A stretch of DNA of 59,322 bases from Collinsella aerofaciens (GCA_905213325.1 CAJMHW010000008.1:1-59322), one strand, 5' to 3'; numbered from the stretch's first letter, positions 39,086-47,304 are shown. Numbers and translations are program-made. The notes: generated from the sequence alone by a model not told the origin.

Positions 39086-39514
39086 CTACTCAGCGATGGT
39101 GACGCCCATGGAGCGGGCGGTACCGGCGATGATCTTCTTGGCGGCGTCAATGTCGTTGGCATTGAGGTCCGGCATCTTGATCTCGGCGATCTTGGTGAGC
39201 TGCTCCTGGGAGAGCTGACCAACCTTGTCGGCCTGCGGCTTAGCGGAACCAGACTTGAGGTTCAGCTCCTTCTTGATGAGGTGAGCCGCCGGCGGGGTCT
39301 TGGTGATGAAGGAGAAGGACTTGTCCTCGTAGACAGAGATCTCAACGGGGATAATGTCGCCCTTCTTGTCCTGCGTCTCGGCGTTAAAGGCCTGGCAGAA
39401 CTGCATGATGTTCACGCCAGCAGCACCCAGGGCGGGGCCGACGGGAGGAGCGGGGTTAGCTGCACCAGCAGGAATCTGGAGCTTAATGACGTTGGCAACC
39501 TTCTTCTCAGCCAT
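39086..39514 (-). CDS. rplK: 50S ribosomal protein L11
   Basis: 142 residues: VIKLQIPAGAANPAPPVGPA is the N-terminal Pro-rich L11 motif, and ARSMGVTIAE closes the RNA-binding domain. It is part of the GTPase-associated centre, with L10/L12. The second of two close ATGs is preferred because AAAGGA is then six bases away. It follows nusG by 120 bp. Confidence 0.97.
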   Translation of the reverse strand: MAEKKVANVIKLQIPAGAANPAPPVGPALGAAGVNIMQFCQAFNAETQDKKGDIIPVEISVYEDKSFSFITKTPPAAHLIKKELNLKSGSAKPQADKVGQLSQEQLTKIAEIKMPDLNANDIDAAKKIIAGTARSMGVTIAE

Positions 39515-39634
39515 GGTCATTCCTTTCGAATCACGAGTGTGAAGTACTTGCTATATCGTAAGCACGCACGTGTTAGAAGCACTCCTGAGATGAGCAGTCA
39601 CAGAAGAAGCACGCTCGCGCGAACGGACGAAAAC

Positions 39635-40171
39635 TTAAGCGATGACAGCGACCTGGTTAAAGTCGAGCTCAACCGGCGTCTCGCGGCCAAAGATCATCAG
39701 CGTGACCTTGAGCTTGCCAGCCTCGGTGTTAACCTCGGAGACCTTGCCATCAAAGTCGGTAAGCGGGCCATCGGTGACGCGGACGGACGTGCCGACCTCA
39801 ATATCAACCGAGGTGCGCTTGGGCGAATCGCCCTTACCGGGACGACGAGTCATCTTATTGTACTCGTCGCGGGAAAGCGGAGCGGGCTTGCCGTTGCCGC
39901 CCAGGAAACCGGTGACGCCGGGCGTGTTGCGAACACACGTCCATGCATCGTCATCCATCTCCATGCGGACCAGGACATAACCCGGGAAGATCTTGGAATC
40001 CTTGGTCTCACGCTTGCCACCCTCTTTAATCTCGGTGACGCGCTCCATAGGAATCTCGATATCAAAGATACGGTCCTGCATGCCCATAGTCTCGATGCGA
40101 TGCTCGAGATCGGACTTAACGCGGTTCTCGTATCCAGAGTAAGTGTGAACGACGTACCAACGCTTAGACAT
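39635..40171 (-). CDS. nusG: Transcription termination/antitermination protein NusG
   Basis: 178 residues. The NGN domain (KRWYVVHTYSGYENRVKSDL; GYVLVRMEMDDDAW) binds RNA polymerase; the C-terminal KOW domain (GTSVRVTDGPLTDFDGKV) binds Rho or S10/NusE. It starts three bases after the secE stop codon. No fusion or truncation. Confidence 0.97.
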   Translation of the reverse strand: MSKRWYVVHTYSGYENRVKSDLEHRIETMGMQDRIFDIEIPMERVTEIKEGGKRETKDSKIFPGYVLVRMEMDDDAWTCVRNTPGVTGFLGGNGKPAPLSRDEYNKMTRRPGKGDSPKRTSVDIEVGTSVRVTDGPLTDFDGKVSEVNTEAGKLKVTLMIFGRETPVELDFNQVAVIA

Positions 40172-40174
40172 GGT

Positions 40175-40513
40175 TTAGCCCCTCAATCCAGAGAACAGAG
40201 CAAGAGCCTCGCCAAAGCCAGCATCGAGCAGAGCGATGACGACGCCGACGACGATCAGAGAAGCGCAAACGACGACCGAGTAGTTCACGAGCTCCTTCTT
40301 ATCGGGCCACGTGACACGCTTCATCTCGGACTTGACCGAAGCGAAATACTTCTTGGTGCGGGCGAAGAAACCAGGCTTCTCGTTCTTCTTGGACTTCGCA
40401 GCCTTCTCGTTCTTCTTGGCAACGGCCTTCTTGGCCTCAACCTTGGAGTTGGCGGCAGCGTTGTTGGCAGGTGCCGGCTGCTGAGCCTTCTTCTTGTTCT
40501 TCTTGTTGGCCAT
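40175..40513 (-). CDS. secE: Preprotein translocase subunit SecE
   Basis: 112 residues, long for a single-helix SecE because of a ~45-residue Lys/Ala-rich N-terminal extension. The conserved cytoplasmic hinge SVKSEMKRVTWPDKKEL precedes one membrane helix (VVVCASLIVVGVVIALL). It clamps SecY in the Sec channel. It sits between tRNA-Trp and nusG, a widespread order. Confidence 0.95.
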   Translation of the reverse strand: MANKKNKKKAQQPAPANNAAANSKVEAKKAVAKKNEKAAKSKKNEKPGFFARTKKYFASVKSEMKRVTWPDKKELVNYSVVVCASLIVVGVVIALLDAGFGEALALFSGLRG

Positions 40514-40552
40514 TTGGGTTACCTCCGCGCAATGCGCTTATACATGAGTAAA

Positions 40553-40580
40553 CCGTAAGCCCCCAATTGGGAGCTTACGG
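40553..40580 (-). promoter_or_regulatory. Hairpin between tRNA-Trp and secE
   Basis: CCGTAAGCCCCC and GGGAGCTTACGG pair with a 4-nt loop between the tRNA 3' end and secE. No strong T run follows, so it may mark RNA processing rather than a full stop. Confidence 0.5.
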
Positions 40581-40589
40581 AATAATGAC

Positions 40590-40665
40590 TGGCACGCCAG
40601 GAAGGACTCGAACCCTCAACACTCGGTTTTGGAGACCGATGCTCTACCAATTGAACTACTGGCGT
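40590..40665 (-). tRNA. tRNA-Trp (CCA)
   Basis: The complement folds as a 76-nt cloverleaf. The anticodon loop CTCCAAA lies between TCGGT and ACCGA, the T arm has GGTTCGAGTCC, and the 3' end encodes G then CCA. It is embedded between rpmG and secE. Confidence 0.96.
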
Positions 40666-40678
40666 ATGTGACTAGAGA

Positions 40679-40828
40679 CTAGCGAGTCTCTTTGTGCAGC
40701 GTGTGATGACGGCACCAGGGGCAATACTTCTTGATCTCCATACGATCAGGCATGTTCGCCTTGTTCTTGGTGGTCGTATAGTTGCGGCGCTTGCACTCAG
40801 TGCACGCAAGAGTAACTAGAGTACGCAT
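40679..40828 (-). CDS. rpmG: 50S ribosomal protein L33
   Basis: A 49-residue protein: MRTLVTLACTECKRRNY, then MEIKKYCPWCRHHTLHKETR. The two CxxC pairs (CTEC, CPWC) form the zinc ribbon of the C+ type of L33. It lies 13 bp upstream of tRNA-Trp and has its own promoter at 40874-40903. Confidence 0.93.
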   Translation of the reverse strand: MRTLVTLACTECKRRNYTTTKNKANMPDRMEIKKYCPWCRHHTLHKETR

Positions 40829-40873
40829 GTATCCTGAACCTTTCATATCCGCCCCGTACGGGCACGAGATGGT

Positions 40874-40903
40874 ACTTTATCAGCTCTATGTAAGTGCTGT
40901 CAA
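40874..40903 (-). promoter_or_regulatory. Promoter of rpmG-tRNA-Trp-secE-nusG
   Basis: Minus strand consensus TTGACA (40903-40898), 18-bp spacer, TAAAGT (40879-40874), 46 bp before rpmG. The rest of the tuf-rpmG gap (about 280 bp) has the tuf terminator and no gene. Confidence 0.65.
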
Positions 40904-41047
40904 TGAAAACCTCGAATCAATTGGTTCTCGCTGGATCCATTCATATTTGGAACACATCAATGAAGCCAGCGAGATCTAATCGATCCCTCACGCTCGGCTT
41001 AAGGGCGAGCGAAGCGCAATCGGCAGGGAACAAGCCCCGCGTAGAAA

Positions 41048-41078
41048 AGAACCCGGCACCCTATAAGTGCCGGGTTCT
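41048..41078 (-). terminator. tuf terminator
   Basis: Minus strand AGAACCCGGCAC pairs with TGCCGGGTTCT, followed by TTTCT. It lies 28 bp after the tuf stop. Confidence 0.9.
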
Positions 41079-41105
41079 CTAAGTCAGCTATATCAAAGAG
41101 CTAAT

Positions 41106-42296
41106 TTACTCAATGATCGTGGAGACGATGCCCGAACCGACGGTGTGGCCACCCTCGCGGATAGCGAAGCGCAGGCCCTCCTCCATGGCGATCGGGTGAA
41201 TGAGGTCGCCCTCGATGGTGATGTGGTCACCAGGCATAGCCATCTCGGTGCCCTCGGGCAGCTTGACCGTACCGGTAACGTCGGTGGTACGGAAGTAGAA
41301 CTGAGGACGATAACCATCGAAGAACGGGGTGTGACGACCGCCCTCCTCCTTGGTCAGAACGTAGATCTCGCCGGTGAACTTGGTGTGCGGGGTAACCGAA
41401 CCGGGCTTGCAGAGAACCTGGCCGCGCTCGATGTCCTCGCGCTTGATGCCGCGGAGCAGCAGACCGACGTTGTCGCCAGCCTCGCAGAAGTCCATGGACT
41501 TACGGAACATCTCGATACCGGTAACGACGGTGTTCTGGGTATCCTTGATGCCGACGATCTCGACGGGCTCGTTGAGCTTGAGCTCACCGCGCTCGACACG
41601 GCCGGTAGCAACGGTACCACGGCCGGAGATGGTCATAACGTCCTCAACGGCCATCAGGAACGGGAGGTCGTTGTTACGAGCAGGCGTCGGGATGTACTCG
41701 TCGACGGCCTTCATGAGCTCGCGAATGGCGTCCATCCACTTGGCGTCGCCCTCGAGAGCGCCCAGAGCGGAACCACGGATGACGGGGATATCGTCGCCGG
41801 GGAAATCGTACTCGGAGAGGAGCTCACGGGTCTCCATCTCGACGAGGTCGATGAGCTCGTCATCGTCGACCATGTCGCACTTGTTCAGGAAGACGACGAT
41901 GTAGGGGACGCCGACCTGACGGGCGAGCAGGATGTGCTCGCGAGTCTGAGCCATGGGGCCGTCGGTAGCGGCGATGACCAGGATAGCGCCGTCCATCTGA
42001 GCAGCGCCGGAGATCATGTTCTTGACGTAGTCAGCGTGGCCCGGGCAGTCAACGTGAGCGTAGTGACGGGCAGCAGTCTCGTACTCAACGTGGGAGACGG
42101 AGATCGTAATGCCGCGCTCGCGCTCCTCGGGAGCCTTGTCGATGTTCTCGAACGCAGTGAAGTCAGCCTTGCAGCCCTCGGTCTCAGAGAGAACCTTGGT
42201 GATGGCGGCGGTCAGCGTGGTCTTGCCGTGGTCGACGTGACCAATGGTGCCGATGTTAACATGCGGCTTAGTGCGCTCAAACTTCTCTTTGGCCAT
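41106..42296 (-). CDS. tuf: Elongation factor Tu
   Basis: 396 residues with GHVDHGKTTLTAAI (P-loop), DCPGHADYVKNM, NKCDMV and the domain II-III regions of EF-Tu. It brings aminoacyl-tRNA to the ribosome. It is the only tuf in the window and sits behind tRNA-Tyr, -Thr and -Met instead of between fusA and rpsJ, an arrangement like tufB of enterobacteria. Confidence 0.98.
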   Translation of the reverse strand: MAKEKFERTKPHVNIGTIGHVDHGKTTLTAAITKVLSETEGCKADFTAFENIDKAPEERERGITISVSHVEYETAARHYAHVDCPGHADYVKNMISGAAQMDGAILVIAATDGPMAQTREHILLARQVGVPYIVVFLNKCDMVDDDELIDLVEMETRELLSEYDFPGDDIPVIRGSALGALEGDAKWMDAIRELMKAVDEYIPTPARNNDLPFLMAVEDVMTISGRGTVATGRVERGELKLNEPVEIVGIKDTQNTVVTGIEMFRKSMDFCEAGDNVGLLLRGIKREDIERGQVLCKPGSVTPHTKFTGEIYVLTKEEGGRHTPFFDGYRPQFYFRTTDVTGTVKLPEGTEMAMPGDHITIEGDLIHPIAMEEGLRFAIREGGHTVGSGIVSTIIE

Positions 42297-42350
42297 AAAG
42301 CCCTCCTCTTAACAGGTCGTCCCCGGACGGGACTTTGCCTTTATACCATA

Positions 42351-42381
42351 GTGGCCTCTCAACATACTATTGAGAAGCCAC
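42351..42381 (-). promoter_or_regulatory. Hairpin in the tRNA-tuf spacer
   Basis: GTGGCCTCTCAA (42351-42362) pairs with TTGAGAAGCCAC (42370-42381) with one mismatch, between tRNA-Met and tuf. It may guide cutting of the joint tRNA-tuf transcript. Confidence 0.45.
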
Positions 42382-42392
42382 CGTGTTACCTA

Positions 42393-42469
42393 TGGTAGCG
42401 GTGACTGGATTCGAACCAGTGACGCCACGGGTATGAACCGTGTGCTCTAACCAACTGAGCTACACCGCC
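42393..42469 (-). tRNA. tRNA-Met (CAT), elongator type
   Basis: 77-nt cloverleaf. Anticodon loop TTCATAC is between CACGG and CCGTG; the 3' CCA is encoded. The acceptor begins with a G-T pair rather than the C-A mismatch of initiators, and the anticodon stem lacks the three G-C pairs of initiator tRNA. A lysidine-modified tRNA-Ile2 cannot be excluded from sequence alone. Confidence 0.92.
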
Positions 42470-42472
42470 GGA

Positions 42473-42548
42473 TGGAGCCTGCAACCAGACTTGAACTGGT
42501 GACCTCTTCGTTACCAACGAAGTGCTCTACCGACTGAGCTATACAGGC
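42473..42548 (-). tRNA. tRNA-Thr (GGT)
   Basis: 76-nt cloverleaf with anticodon loop TTGGTAA between CTTCG and CGAAG; encoded 3' CCA. Three bases separate it from tRNA-Met. Confidence 0.95.
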
Positions 42549-42558
42549 ACTTGACGGG

Positions 42559-42640
42559 TGGGAGCTATAGGATTCGAACCTATGTAGGCAGAGCCAACGG
42601 GTTTACAGCCCGTCCCCATTAACCACTCGGGCAAACTCCC
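42559..42640 (-). tRNA. tRNA-Tyr (GTA)
   Basis: 82-nt class II tRNA with a long variable arm; anticodon loop CTGTAAA between ACGGG and CCCGT. The acceptor is GGGAGTT/AGCTCCC with A73. The genome continues with CCC, so unlike its neighbours the 3' CCA is not encoded. Confidence 0.94.
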
Positions 42641-42702
42641 AATCGTTCAAGTATCCGCAGGTTCTTTGGTCTTTTGGACCGCCGCCCCCGCGAACGAAAA
42701 AG

Positions 42703-42732
42703 ATAATACGATGCAACCTTGGGGGCTGTCAA
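42703..42732 (-). promoter_or_regulatory. Promoter of the tRNA-tuf operon
   Basis: Minus strand perfect TTGACA (42732-42727), 18-bp spacer, TATTAT (42708-42703), followed by a GC-rich discriminator. It lies about 60 bp before tRNA-Tyr. The strongest promoter match in the window. Confidence 0.8.
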
Positions 42733-42947
42733 CGAAAACCTCTAGATACACGGTGCCGGGCGTATCTATATGCCTTTGACCTGCGTTTTTGTTGAGTTTA
42801 GATATGAAGGGCGGTGGATTTCGCTACGCTGGTGACATTTCCCAAGGGAACACTTTGGCACGGTGGAGTACGCCTACAGCATCGACCTTCGATAACGACC
42901 CTCTCGCACTATTACATAGGTCGCGATCGAGCTTTTCCGGCACGGAC

Positions 42948-43039
42948 GAGTGTGGATTATCTCCCGTTTGAAATCGAGCGTGGATAATCTCCCTCTTTTA
43001 GCACGGCTTCGAACCCAAAGTGGCAGATTATCCACGCTC
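42948..43039. repeat. GAGCGTGGATAATCT repeat cluster, left of the PTS islet
   Basis: GAGTGTGGATTATCTCCC (42948-42965), GAGCGTGGATAATCTCCC (42976-42993) and an inverted AGATTATCCACGCTC (43025-43039) lie within 92 bp downstream of the rpiR gene. A further inverted copy lies at 47077-47090, beyond the PTS gene. The 431-bp tRNA-rpiR gap otherwise holds only the tRNA promoter. Confidence 0.7.
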
Positions 43040-43071
43040 ATTCTCCAGGCGGGAGAACTAAAGAGCCGCAA

Positions 43072-43944
43072 CTACTCGGGCCAGGCCAAAGTAGACCCAT
43101 AGAGCGGCTCCCCCTTGGTGCAGGGGTAGCGACTCAAGTAACACGACGATAGCAAGTCGAAGAAATAAGTCATGGCGTATTTCGAATAAACGCCGAGTCG
43201 GTCAATTCCGTTTCCCGCATTACCAAGACGATATACACGGTCAAAAGACCTCGATTTGTCATCGTTGCTAAACGCAGTAATTAGAATCTTCCTGCCCGAA
43301 CGGCAGTCAAGATACTCACGCGCCTGTGACACAAATAGCCCGGAGACCGATACGAGAATTATCAATGACTGCGAAGCGTCTCCCATGTTTTTCAATTCCG
43401 CGACGTTAGCCCCAGCAACTATGCGAACTATCTTGCCCGCATAAAACATTTCCTGCTGAAATCGTACGAGATTGGCGCTCACATTATTGGTGCACCAGAT
43501 TTCAACGTTTTTATGGCCATCAATTTCGTCGGCAAGGTGCTTAATAGCGATATCGGACACGCCGCTTTCGACCTCAGCGAACATCTCGATCATGCGAACG
43601 TCGAGCTCTGCCCTGTACTCCTCGTAGCCAAATTCCTCCTCTCGATGGCTTAAGTCGCTTGGAAAGACTGATTGAGTAAATGATTCTTTCAAATCGCTAA
43701 GAGACTGGTAGCCCAAGCGATTGCAGAAACGACGAACAGCAGAACGGGTCACGAATGCATCGCGGGTTATTGCGGCAACATTGATTTCGCTCGAACGCCT
43801 AATGTGAGTGATGAGATATCGAGCGATGGCGGCATCGTTTGACCCAAACTCGCTGTTGATGATGGAGCTAATGCGATTGAGCACATCGAAGTCATTGATA
43901 TTCACGTGATTCCTCTTTCCGCTCTCCTCGAAATCATGGTTCAT
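43072..43944 (-). CDS. RpiR-family transcriptional regulator
   Basis: 290 residues. The N-terminal helix-turn-helix (AAIARYLITHIRRSSEINVA, then FVTRSAVRRFCNRLGYQSL) and a SIS sugar-phosphate-binding domain (~120-260; SLIILVSVSGLFVSQAREYL) are the RpiR layout. It is divergent from the beta-glucosidase-PTS pair and likely controls it in response to a phosphosugar. Base composition is more AT-rich than the surrounding ribosomal genes. Confidence 0.85.
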   Translation of the reverse strand: MNHDFEESGKRNHVNINDFDVLNRISSIINSEFGSNDAAIARYLITHIRRSSEINVAAITRDAFVTRSAVRRFCNRLGYQSLSDLKESFTQSVFPSDLSHREEEFGYEEYRAELDVRMIEMFAEVESGVSDIAIKHLADEIDGHKNVEIWCTNNVSANLVRFQQEMFYAGKIVRIVAGANVAELKNMGDASQSLIILVSVSGLFVSQAREYLDCRSGRKILITAFSNDDKSRSFDRVYRLGNAGNGIDRLGVYSKYAMTYFFDLLSSCYLSRYPCTKGEPLYGSTLAWPE

Positions 43945-43947
43945 TTA

Positions 43948-43985
43948 TTGAATCAAACAGCTTTGGTCGTTCTCCTATGATTCAA
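43948..43985. promoter_or_regulatory. TTGAATCA inverted repeat between rpiR and the beta-glucosidase gene
   Basis: TTGAATCA (43948-43955) and TGATTCAA (43978-43985) are exact inverted copies about 30 bp centre to centre (three helical turns). This fits a dimer-pair operator of the RpiR protein acting on both divergent promoters. Confidence 0.55.
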
Positions 43986-44056
43986 ATCAGTTGACGTCAT
44001 CTTAATCGTAATTCCGTCACACGTATCCACCGTGTTGAATGATGGAAAGGGGATTC

Positions 44057-45475
44057 ATGGGCAACGTGAACAACATGCCGTTTCTCTGGGGTTCCGCCAC
44101 GGCGTCTTATCAGTGCGAGGGTGCCTGGAACGAAGACGGCAAAGGCCTTGGCGAGTGGGATTTCTTTAGCCACACAAGCAATAAGAACATCAACCATGTT
44201 GACGGTGATGTATCTTGCGACTTCTACCATCGCTATGAAGAAGATATCCGCATGATGAAAGAAGGCGGACAAAACACCTATCGCTTCTCTCTTTCATGGA
44301 GTCGAATCATCCCCACGGGTATCGGCGAAGTGAATGAAGAGGGTATCGATTTTTATAATCGGGTTATTGATTGCTGCCTCGAAAATGGCATAGAGCCCAA
44401 CGTTACGCTGTTCCATTACGATCTGCCATTCACGCTTGCTTGCAAAGGCGGATGGCTGAACAATGACATGGCAGAGTGGTTCTGCAAATACGCCAAGATT
44501 TGCTTTGAGCGCTTTGGAGACCGCGTCAAAATCTGGGCTACCGTTAACGAGCCGCATTTCTACAGCTACTGCGTAAACATGTTGGGCAACTATCCCCCCA
44601 ATCGATCGCTCGACGTTCAGTCGTACATGCAGTTTCAATACAACCTGATGCGCGCAAGCGCACTCGCAGTCCGAGCATATCGTCAAATGGGCTACGACGG
44701 CATCATCGGCGCCGTCCACGATGGCGGCGTTGTCGAACTCGACCCGGCAACCGAGCACCCTGATGACGTATTTCGATACGCAGACTTTTTCGCCAATCGC
44801 ATGATTCTGGCACCAGCGCTTCAGGGTCAACTGCCGCCAGAAATGGACGAAATCCTTGAAAAACTTGGCGTCTCGCTCTATCGATCCCCAAATGACGTAG
44901 AAGAATTCAGAGACGGTAAAGTCGATTTTATTGGACTCAACGTGTATTGCCGAGAGTATGTAACCGACTGGCACGGCGGAGAGCTTGCCGTTTCGGCAAA
45001 CAACAAGGGCGGTGCAAGCAAAAAGGTCGAAGGAAAATGTATCGCGCCCTTGTTCGAAAGCGCCCGCGACAACAATGTTCCCCGCAATAAATGGGGTCGC
45101 GAAATACTCCCAAGTTGCATGTATTCAACCATCATGGATGTCCACGAGCGCTATGACGCGCCCCGCATCTTTATTACGGAAAACGGACATGGCGCCTATG
45201 AGCAACCAGACGCAGACGGAATGATCCACGATGATGACCGCATCGAGCTTCTGGGCCAGTTCATCGAGCACATGATGAGGGCTAAGCGCGACGGCGCGCG
45301 CGTTGAGGGCTACTACCTCTGGTCGACGATGGATCTGTATAGCTGGATCAACGGCTACGAAAAACGATACGGACTTGTCCATATCGACTTCGAGAACAAT
45401 CTGGAGCGCACCCCCAAAAAGAGCTGGTATTGGTACCGAGACCTTATCTCGAAGTATCAGGAGCAGGAAGGTTAG
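44057..45475 (+). CDS. 6-phospho-beta-glucosidase (GH1)
   Basis: 472 residues from the ATG at 44057 (GAAAGGGG upstream). The GH1 acid/base is in ATVNEPHFYSY and the nucleophile in RIFITENGHGAY; FLWGSATASYQCEGAW is the N-terminal signature. Cytoplasmic, it splits phosphorylated beta-glucosides (cellobiose, salicin, arbutin type) delivered by the PTS permease encoded 9 bp downstream. The phospho-specificity is inferred from the PTS neighbour. Confidence 0.9.
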   Translation: MGNVNNMPFLWGSATASYQCEGAWNEDGKGLGEWDFFSHTSNKNINHVDGDVSCDFYHRYEEDIRMMKEGGQNTYRFSLSWSRIIPTGIGEVNEEGIDFYNRVIDCCLENGIEPNVTLFHYDLPFTLACKGGWLNNDMAEWFCKYAKICFERFGDRVKIWATVNEPHFYSYCVNMLGNYPPNRSLDVQSYMQFQYNLMRASALAVRAYRQMGYDGIIGAVHDGGVVELDPATEHPDDVFRYADFFANRMILAPALQGQLPPEMDEILEKLGVSLYRSPNDVEEFRDGKVDFIGLNVYCREYVTDWHGGELAVSANNKGGASKKVEGKCIAPLFESARDNNVPRNKWGREILPSCMYSTIMDVHERYDAPRIFITENGHGAYEQPDADGMIHDDDRIELLGQFIEHMMRAKRDGARVEGYYLWSTMDLYSWINGYEKRYGLVHIDFENNLERTPKKSWYWYRDLISKYQEQEG

Positions 45476-45484
45476 GAGAAAGAG

Positions 45485-46885
45485 ATGAAATATCAGGCAA
45501 TGTCCGAAACAGTCCTAAAGGCTGTTGGCGGCAAAGAGAACATTACATCGGTAACTCATTGTGCGACGCGCCTTCGCATCGACGCACGAGACACCTCGAT
45601 CATCGATCTCCAGCTCGCCAAATCGGCCGACCAGGCGCTCGGGGCAGTAGTCAGCGGTGGCCAGCTTCAGGTGATCATCGGCCCCAACGTCACCGAGGCT
45701 TACAACGACTTCCTCGACTTCGCGGGAATCGAAGTCGGCGGTGGCACGGTTGCCGACGATGCCCAAACCGCCAAAGACCTTGCAGAAGGCATTAAAAGCG
45801 GTAACACCGCCATGGGCTTGATTGAGAAATTCGGGAACGTCTCTGCACAGGTATTCATGCCCATCGTCCCGGCGCTCATCGTTGGCGGACTCATTCTTTC
45901 GATCAAGAATCTCCTGGTCAATTATTGTGGATTGAGCACCGATAGCGGAACCGCCCAGGTTCTGCTGGCGATCTTCAGCGCCTCATTTAGCTTCCTGCCC
46001 GTTTACCTCGGCTATCAGCTCGCCGCCGTCATGAAGATGCAGCCTATCATGGGCGCACTGCTGGGCGCAATCATGATTAGCTCGTCTATTAGCGGTGCTG
46101 AGGGTCTCGACTTTCCTGGCATCCCCATCCCGACGAATGACTACTCGAGCACGGTGGTGCCAATCGTACTGGGCGTTGTGTTCATGTACTTTGTTGATCG
46201 CGGTCTTCAGAAAATCATCCCCGACATTACCAAACTGTTCTTGAAGCCGCTGCTCACCATGTTCATCGTCGTGCCTGTTGAGCTGATTATCCTCGGCCCC
46301 GCCGGCAGCATGATGGGCTACGCGCTGAGTGATGCCGCCACGTGGCTCATGGATAACGTGGCATTTATCGCTACTCCAATCCTTGCAGCCCTTAACCCCT
46401 ATTTTGTCATGCTCGGTCTTGATAAGGCCTACATCGCGATCGAAGTTACGAGCTTGGCGCAGCTCGGCTGGGCGCCCATCATCTTTGGCTTCATCTCAAA
46501 CCTCTGCATTGGCGGCACGAGTCTCGCCTTGGCAACTGCAATGAAAGGCAACAAGGAGAAGAGAGGTATGGTCACCACGGTTGCCGTCACCGCACTCTGT
46601 GGCGTAACTGAGCCCGCATTTTACGGCTGCCTCATCGAGCGTCCCCGCCTGCTTGTCGGCACGGCAATCGGCGCCCTCTGCGCGGGACTCCCTGCAGGTA
46701 TCTTCGTCCTGAAGGAGTATGTTGCGGGAGCATGCCCCGGTCTTCTTTCTGCGCTGATCTTTATCGCTCCCGATGGATCCATGGGCAACTTCGTACTGGC
46801 GTGCGTTGTCGCCGTCATCGCCATCGTCGTCTCGTTCATCGCTGCACGCGTGATCATCAAGAAAAATCCCAACTATATTGAGTAG
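45485..46885 (+). CDS. PTS beta-glucoside-type transporter, EIIBC
   Basis: 466 residues: EIIB domain 1-80 with phospho-Cys26 in THCATRLRIDA, then EIIC with about ten membrane segments and the substrate loop GVTEPAFYGCLIERPR. No EIIA domain follows (the related BglP/BglF type has IIBCA), so phosphate must come from a separate EIIA such as crr at 27967. Ends in a terminator at 46986-47026. Confidence 0.92.
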   Translation: MKYQAMSETVLKAVGGKENITSVTHCATRLRIDARDTSIIDLQLAKSADQALGAVVSGGQLQVIIGPNVTEAYNDFLDFAGIEVGGGTVADDAQTAKDLAEGIKSGNTAMGLIEKFGNVSAQVFMPIVPALIVGGLILSIKNLLVNYCGLSTDSGTAQVLLAIFSASFSFLPVYLGYQLAAVMKMQPIMGALLGAIMISSSISGAEGLDFPGIPIPTNDYSSTVVPIVLGVVFMYFVDRGLQKIIPDITKLFLKPLLTMFIVVPVELIILGPAGSMMGYALSDAATWLMDNVAFIATPILAALNPYFVMLGLDKAYIAIEVTSLAQLGWAPIIFGFISNLCIGGTSLALATAMKGNKEKRGMVTTVAVTALCGVTEPAFYGCLIERPRLLVGTAIGALCAGLPAGIFVLKEYVAGACPGLLSALIFIAPDGSMGNFVLACVVAVIAIVVSFIAARVIIKKNPNYIE

Positions 46886-46985
46886 ATGCCCGCTGCTTGC
46901 ATTGGGGACATCCTCGGCAGACCATTAGCAAGAACCCAAGAAGTCCCTTAGGAGCTCGATTAATCCATTCGGATTCCTCAGGCAC

Positions 46986-47026
46986 AAACGACCCCGATTC
47001 CACAATGAAATCGGGGTCGTTGTTTC
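46986..47026 (+). terminator. Terminator of the beta-glucoside operon
   Basis: AACGACCCCGATT pairs exactly with AATCGGGGTCGTT, followed by GTTTCT. It lies ~100 bp after the PTS gene. Confidence 0.85.
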
Positions 47027-47076
47027 TAAAGCCTTCGATAGACAATCGGTGTTTACCTTAGCTCCCTATCCAAGTT

Positions 47077-47090
47077 AATTATCCACGCTC
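47077..47090. repeat. GAGCGTGGATAATT repeat, right of the PTS islet
   Basis: AATTATCCACGCTC followed by GTTCTCCGG matches the inverted copy and its flank at 43025-43048 (TTATCCACGCTC then ATTCTCCAG). A partial copy, ATCCACGCTCGAGCAG, is nearby at ~47133. Together they bracket the rpiR-PTS genes. Confidence 0.6.
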
Positions 47091-47177
47091 GTTCTCCGGT
47101 CGGAAGATTTTCTTCTCTCGCGTGTCCAGAAATCCACGCTCGAGCAGAACATCCAGGTCCGCACCCGCCCTTGTCTC

Positions 47178-47304
47178 GATCTGTAACAGCAAGAGGCCTA
47201 TTCCGCTTCTACATGTTACAGATCAAGATATTCCTAAAACACCCTAAGTTTCATCTCAATCTGTAACAGTTAGATGCCAAATATCGGTCTTGGTGTTACA
47301 GATT
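47178..47304. repeat. Two tandem TGTAACA hairpins
   Basis: Hairpin 1: GATCTGTAACA (47178-47188) with TGTTACAGATC (47214-47224). Hairpin 2: AATCTGTAACA (47258-47268) with TGTTACAGATT (47294-47304). Both have 11-bp exact stems and 25-nt loops of unrelated sequence. They occupy the 533-bp gap between the PTS gene and tRNA-Thr, which contains no gene. Confidence 0.8.

Noticed and set aside
41041..42640. CRISPR array or phage attachment site near the tRNA cluster
   Set aside because: No regularly spaced direct repeats and no duplicated tRNA 3' end were seen on either side; the flanking repeats are short and in mixed orientation.
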